The position numbers and the translations under genes are program-made. The notes beneath the pieces were generated by a model. It was not told where the DNA came from. It searched no databases and worked only from the letters and a program-made list of their open reading frames with translations. Source: Nitrospina sp. (GTDB lineage Bacteria > Nitrospinota > Nitrospinia > Nitrospinales > Nitrospinaceae). Taken from it: DNA of 5,248 nucleotides. Shown here piece by piece: positions 4,757 to 5,248 of this stretch. The first letter of the stretch is position 1. Each line of letters begins with the position of its first letter. Location of the stretch: contig SMVS01000064.1 in NCBI GenBank assembly GCA_004357435.1, positions 1 to 5,248 of the forward strand. Reading direction: 5' to 3'.

Positions 4757-5248
4757 TTATAATTCGAATAACGAACTCACCGACGCTTCGCCATGAATCC
4801 GTAATATCGCTTCCCCCAGCAACGGGGCGATGGACAATACTTTAATTTTTCCAATCTTCTGCAATTCCTCCCCCAAGGGGATGGTGTTGGTGGTGATCAC
4901 GGATTTGATGGGGGACTTTTTAATACGGTCTCCCGCCGGACCCGAAAGCACCGCATGGGAGCAACAACCGTGGACTTCCAAAGCCCCCGCACCCAACAAG
5001 GCATTGGTCGCTTCATTCAAGGTGCCGGCGGTATCAATCATGTCATCGATGATGATGGCGACCTTACCTTTGACATCGCCAATGATATTCATGGCCTTGG
5101 CGACATTGGTCCCTTCCCGGCGCTTATCGATAATGGCGAGAGAAGTGCCCAGCCGCTTGGCAAAGGCCCGCGCCCGCTCCACGCCACCCGCGTCGGGCGA
5201 TATCACAATCAAATTGGGAAGTTCGAGGCTCTTAATATATTCAATCAA
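4757..5248 (-). CDS. prs: Ribose-phosphate pyrophosphokinase, C-terminal part (5' end off window)
   Basis: Prs transfers pyrophosphate from ATP to ribose 5-phosphate, making PRPP for purine, pyrimidine, NAD, His and Trp synthesis. Only the last 163 codons are in the window. The frame is open through the right edge; the first codon here (TTG) is internal, because a full Prs has about 310-320 residues. Counting from the edge, SPDAGG (17-22) matches the conserved SPDxGG segment. IDKRREG (40-46) is the catalytic flexible loop with the Lys-Arg pair. DDMIDTAGTL (68-77) is the PRPP-binding loop that grips the ribose 5-phosphate. NTIPL (121-125) and the terminal SSLFEL are also typical. It ends in TAA, 15 bp before rplY. 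The gene is probably intact outside the window and heads the operon, whose promoter is not visible. Confidence 0.97.
   Translation of the reverse strand: MIEYIKSLELPNLIVISPDAGGVERARAFAKRLGTSLAIIDKRREGTNVAKAMNIIGDVKGKVAIIIDDMIDTAGTLNEATNALLGAGALEVHGCCSHAVLSGPAGDRIKKSPIKSVITTNTIPLGEELQKIGKIKVLSIAPLLGEAILRIHGEASVSSLFEL

Noticed and set aside
4358..4762. 134-aa plus-strand frame antisense to rplY
   Set aside because: It is a shadow of rplY, which has a clear ribosome binding site and full family match.
1..5248. Search by eye for CRISPR arrays, tRNA, insertion sequences, defence or toxin-antitoxin genes
   Set aside because: No regularly spaced repeats, no tRNA-like fold, no transposase or small paired genes were seen. 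Apart from 1-84, 85-539 and the short gaps between genes, everything is explained by five housekeeping genes.

Overview
The window shows ordinary bacterial housekeeping DNA. Almost all of it is coded on the minus strand, so genes read from right to left. The organism cannot be named from this sequence. A bacterial L25 of the long TL5/CTC type, a membrane pyrophosphatase and an MqnA (futalosine-type menaquinone synthesis) together suggest a menaquinone-using anaerobic or microaerophilic Gram-negative lineage, for example Nitrospinota, Nitrospirota or the former Deltaproteobacteria. The repeat-rich intergenic region fits such genomes, but this is inference.

Layout from right to left: the C-terminal half of ribose-phosphate pyrophosphokinase (prs) enters from beyond the right edge. 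It is followed 15 bp later by 50S protein L25/CTC (rplY) and 5 bp after that by peptidyl-tRNA hydrolase (pth, GTG start). pth overlaps the membrane-bound pyrophosphatase gene (hppA) by 4 bp (ATGA). A strong intrinsic terminator follows hppA. The chorismate dehydratase gene mqnA starts about 20 nt beyond its U-tract and has no visible Shine-Dalgarno sequence. Roughly 455 bp of non-coding DNA (85-539) then separates mqnA from what is probably the 3' end of a converging plus-strand gene (1-84).

The four-gene unit prs-rplY-pth-hppA looks like one operon. The prs-rplY-pth core is a familiar bacterial arrangement. The unusual member is hppA, joined by translational coupling. A loose theme is pyrophosphate: PRPP-dependent transferases and aminoacyl-tRNA synthetases release PPi, and HppA turns PPi hydrolysis into an ion gradient. 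Residues Ala478 and Gly481 mark HppA as the K+-dependent type; whether it pumps H+ or Na+ cannot be read reliably.

The only non-genic structure of note is the convergent intergenic region 81-560. It is a mosaic of hairpins and of short motifs that resemble dispersed repeats of many environmental bacterial genomes, one of which appears to supply the mqnA stop codon. I found no CRISPR array, tRNA, rRNA, insertion sequence, toxin-antitoxin or defence gene, and nothing that amounts to a previously undescribed system.
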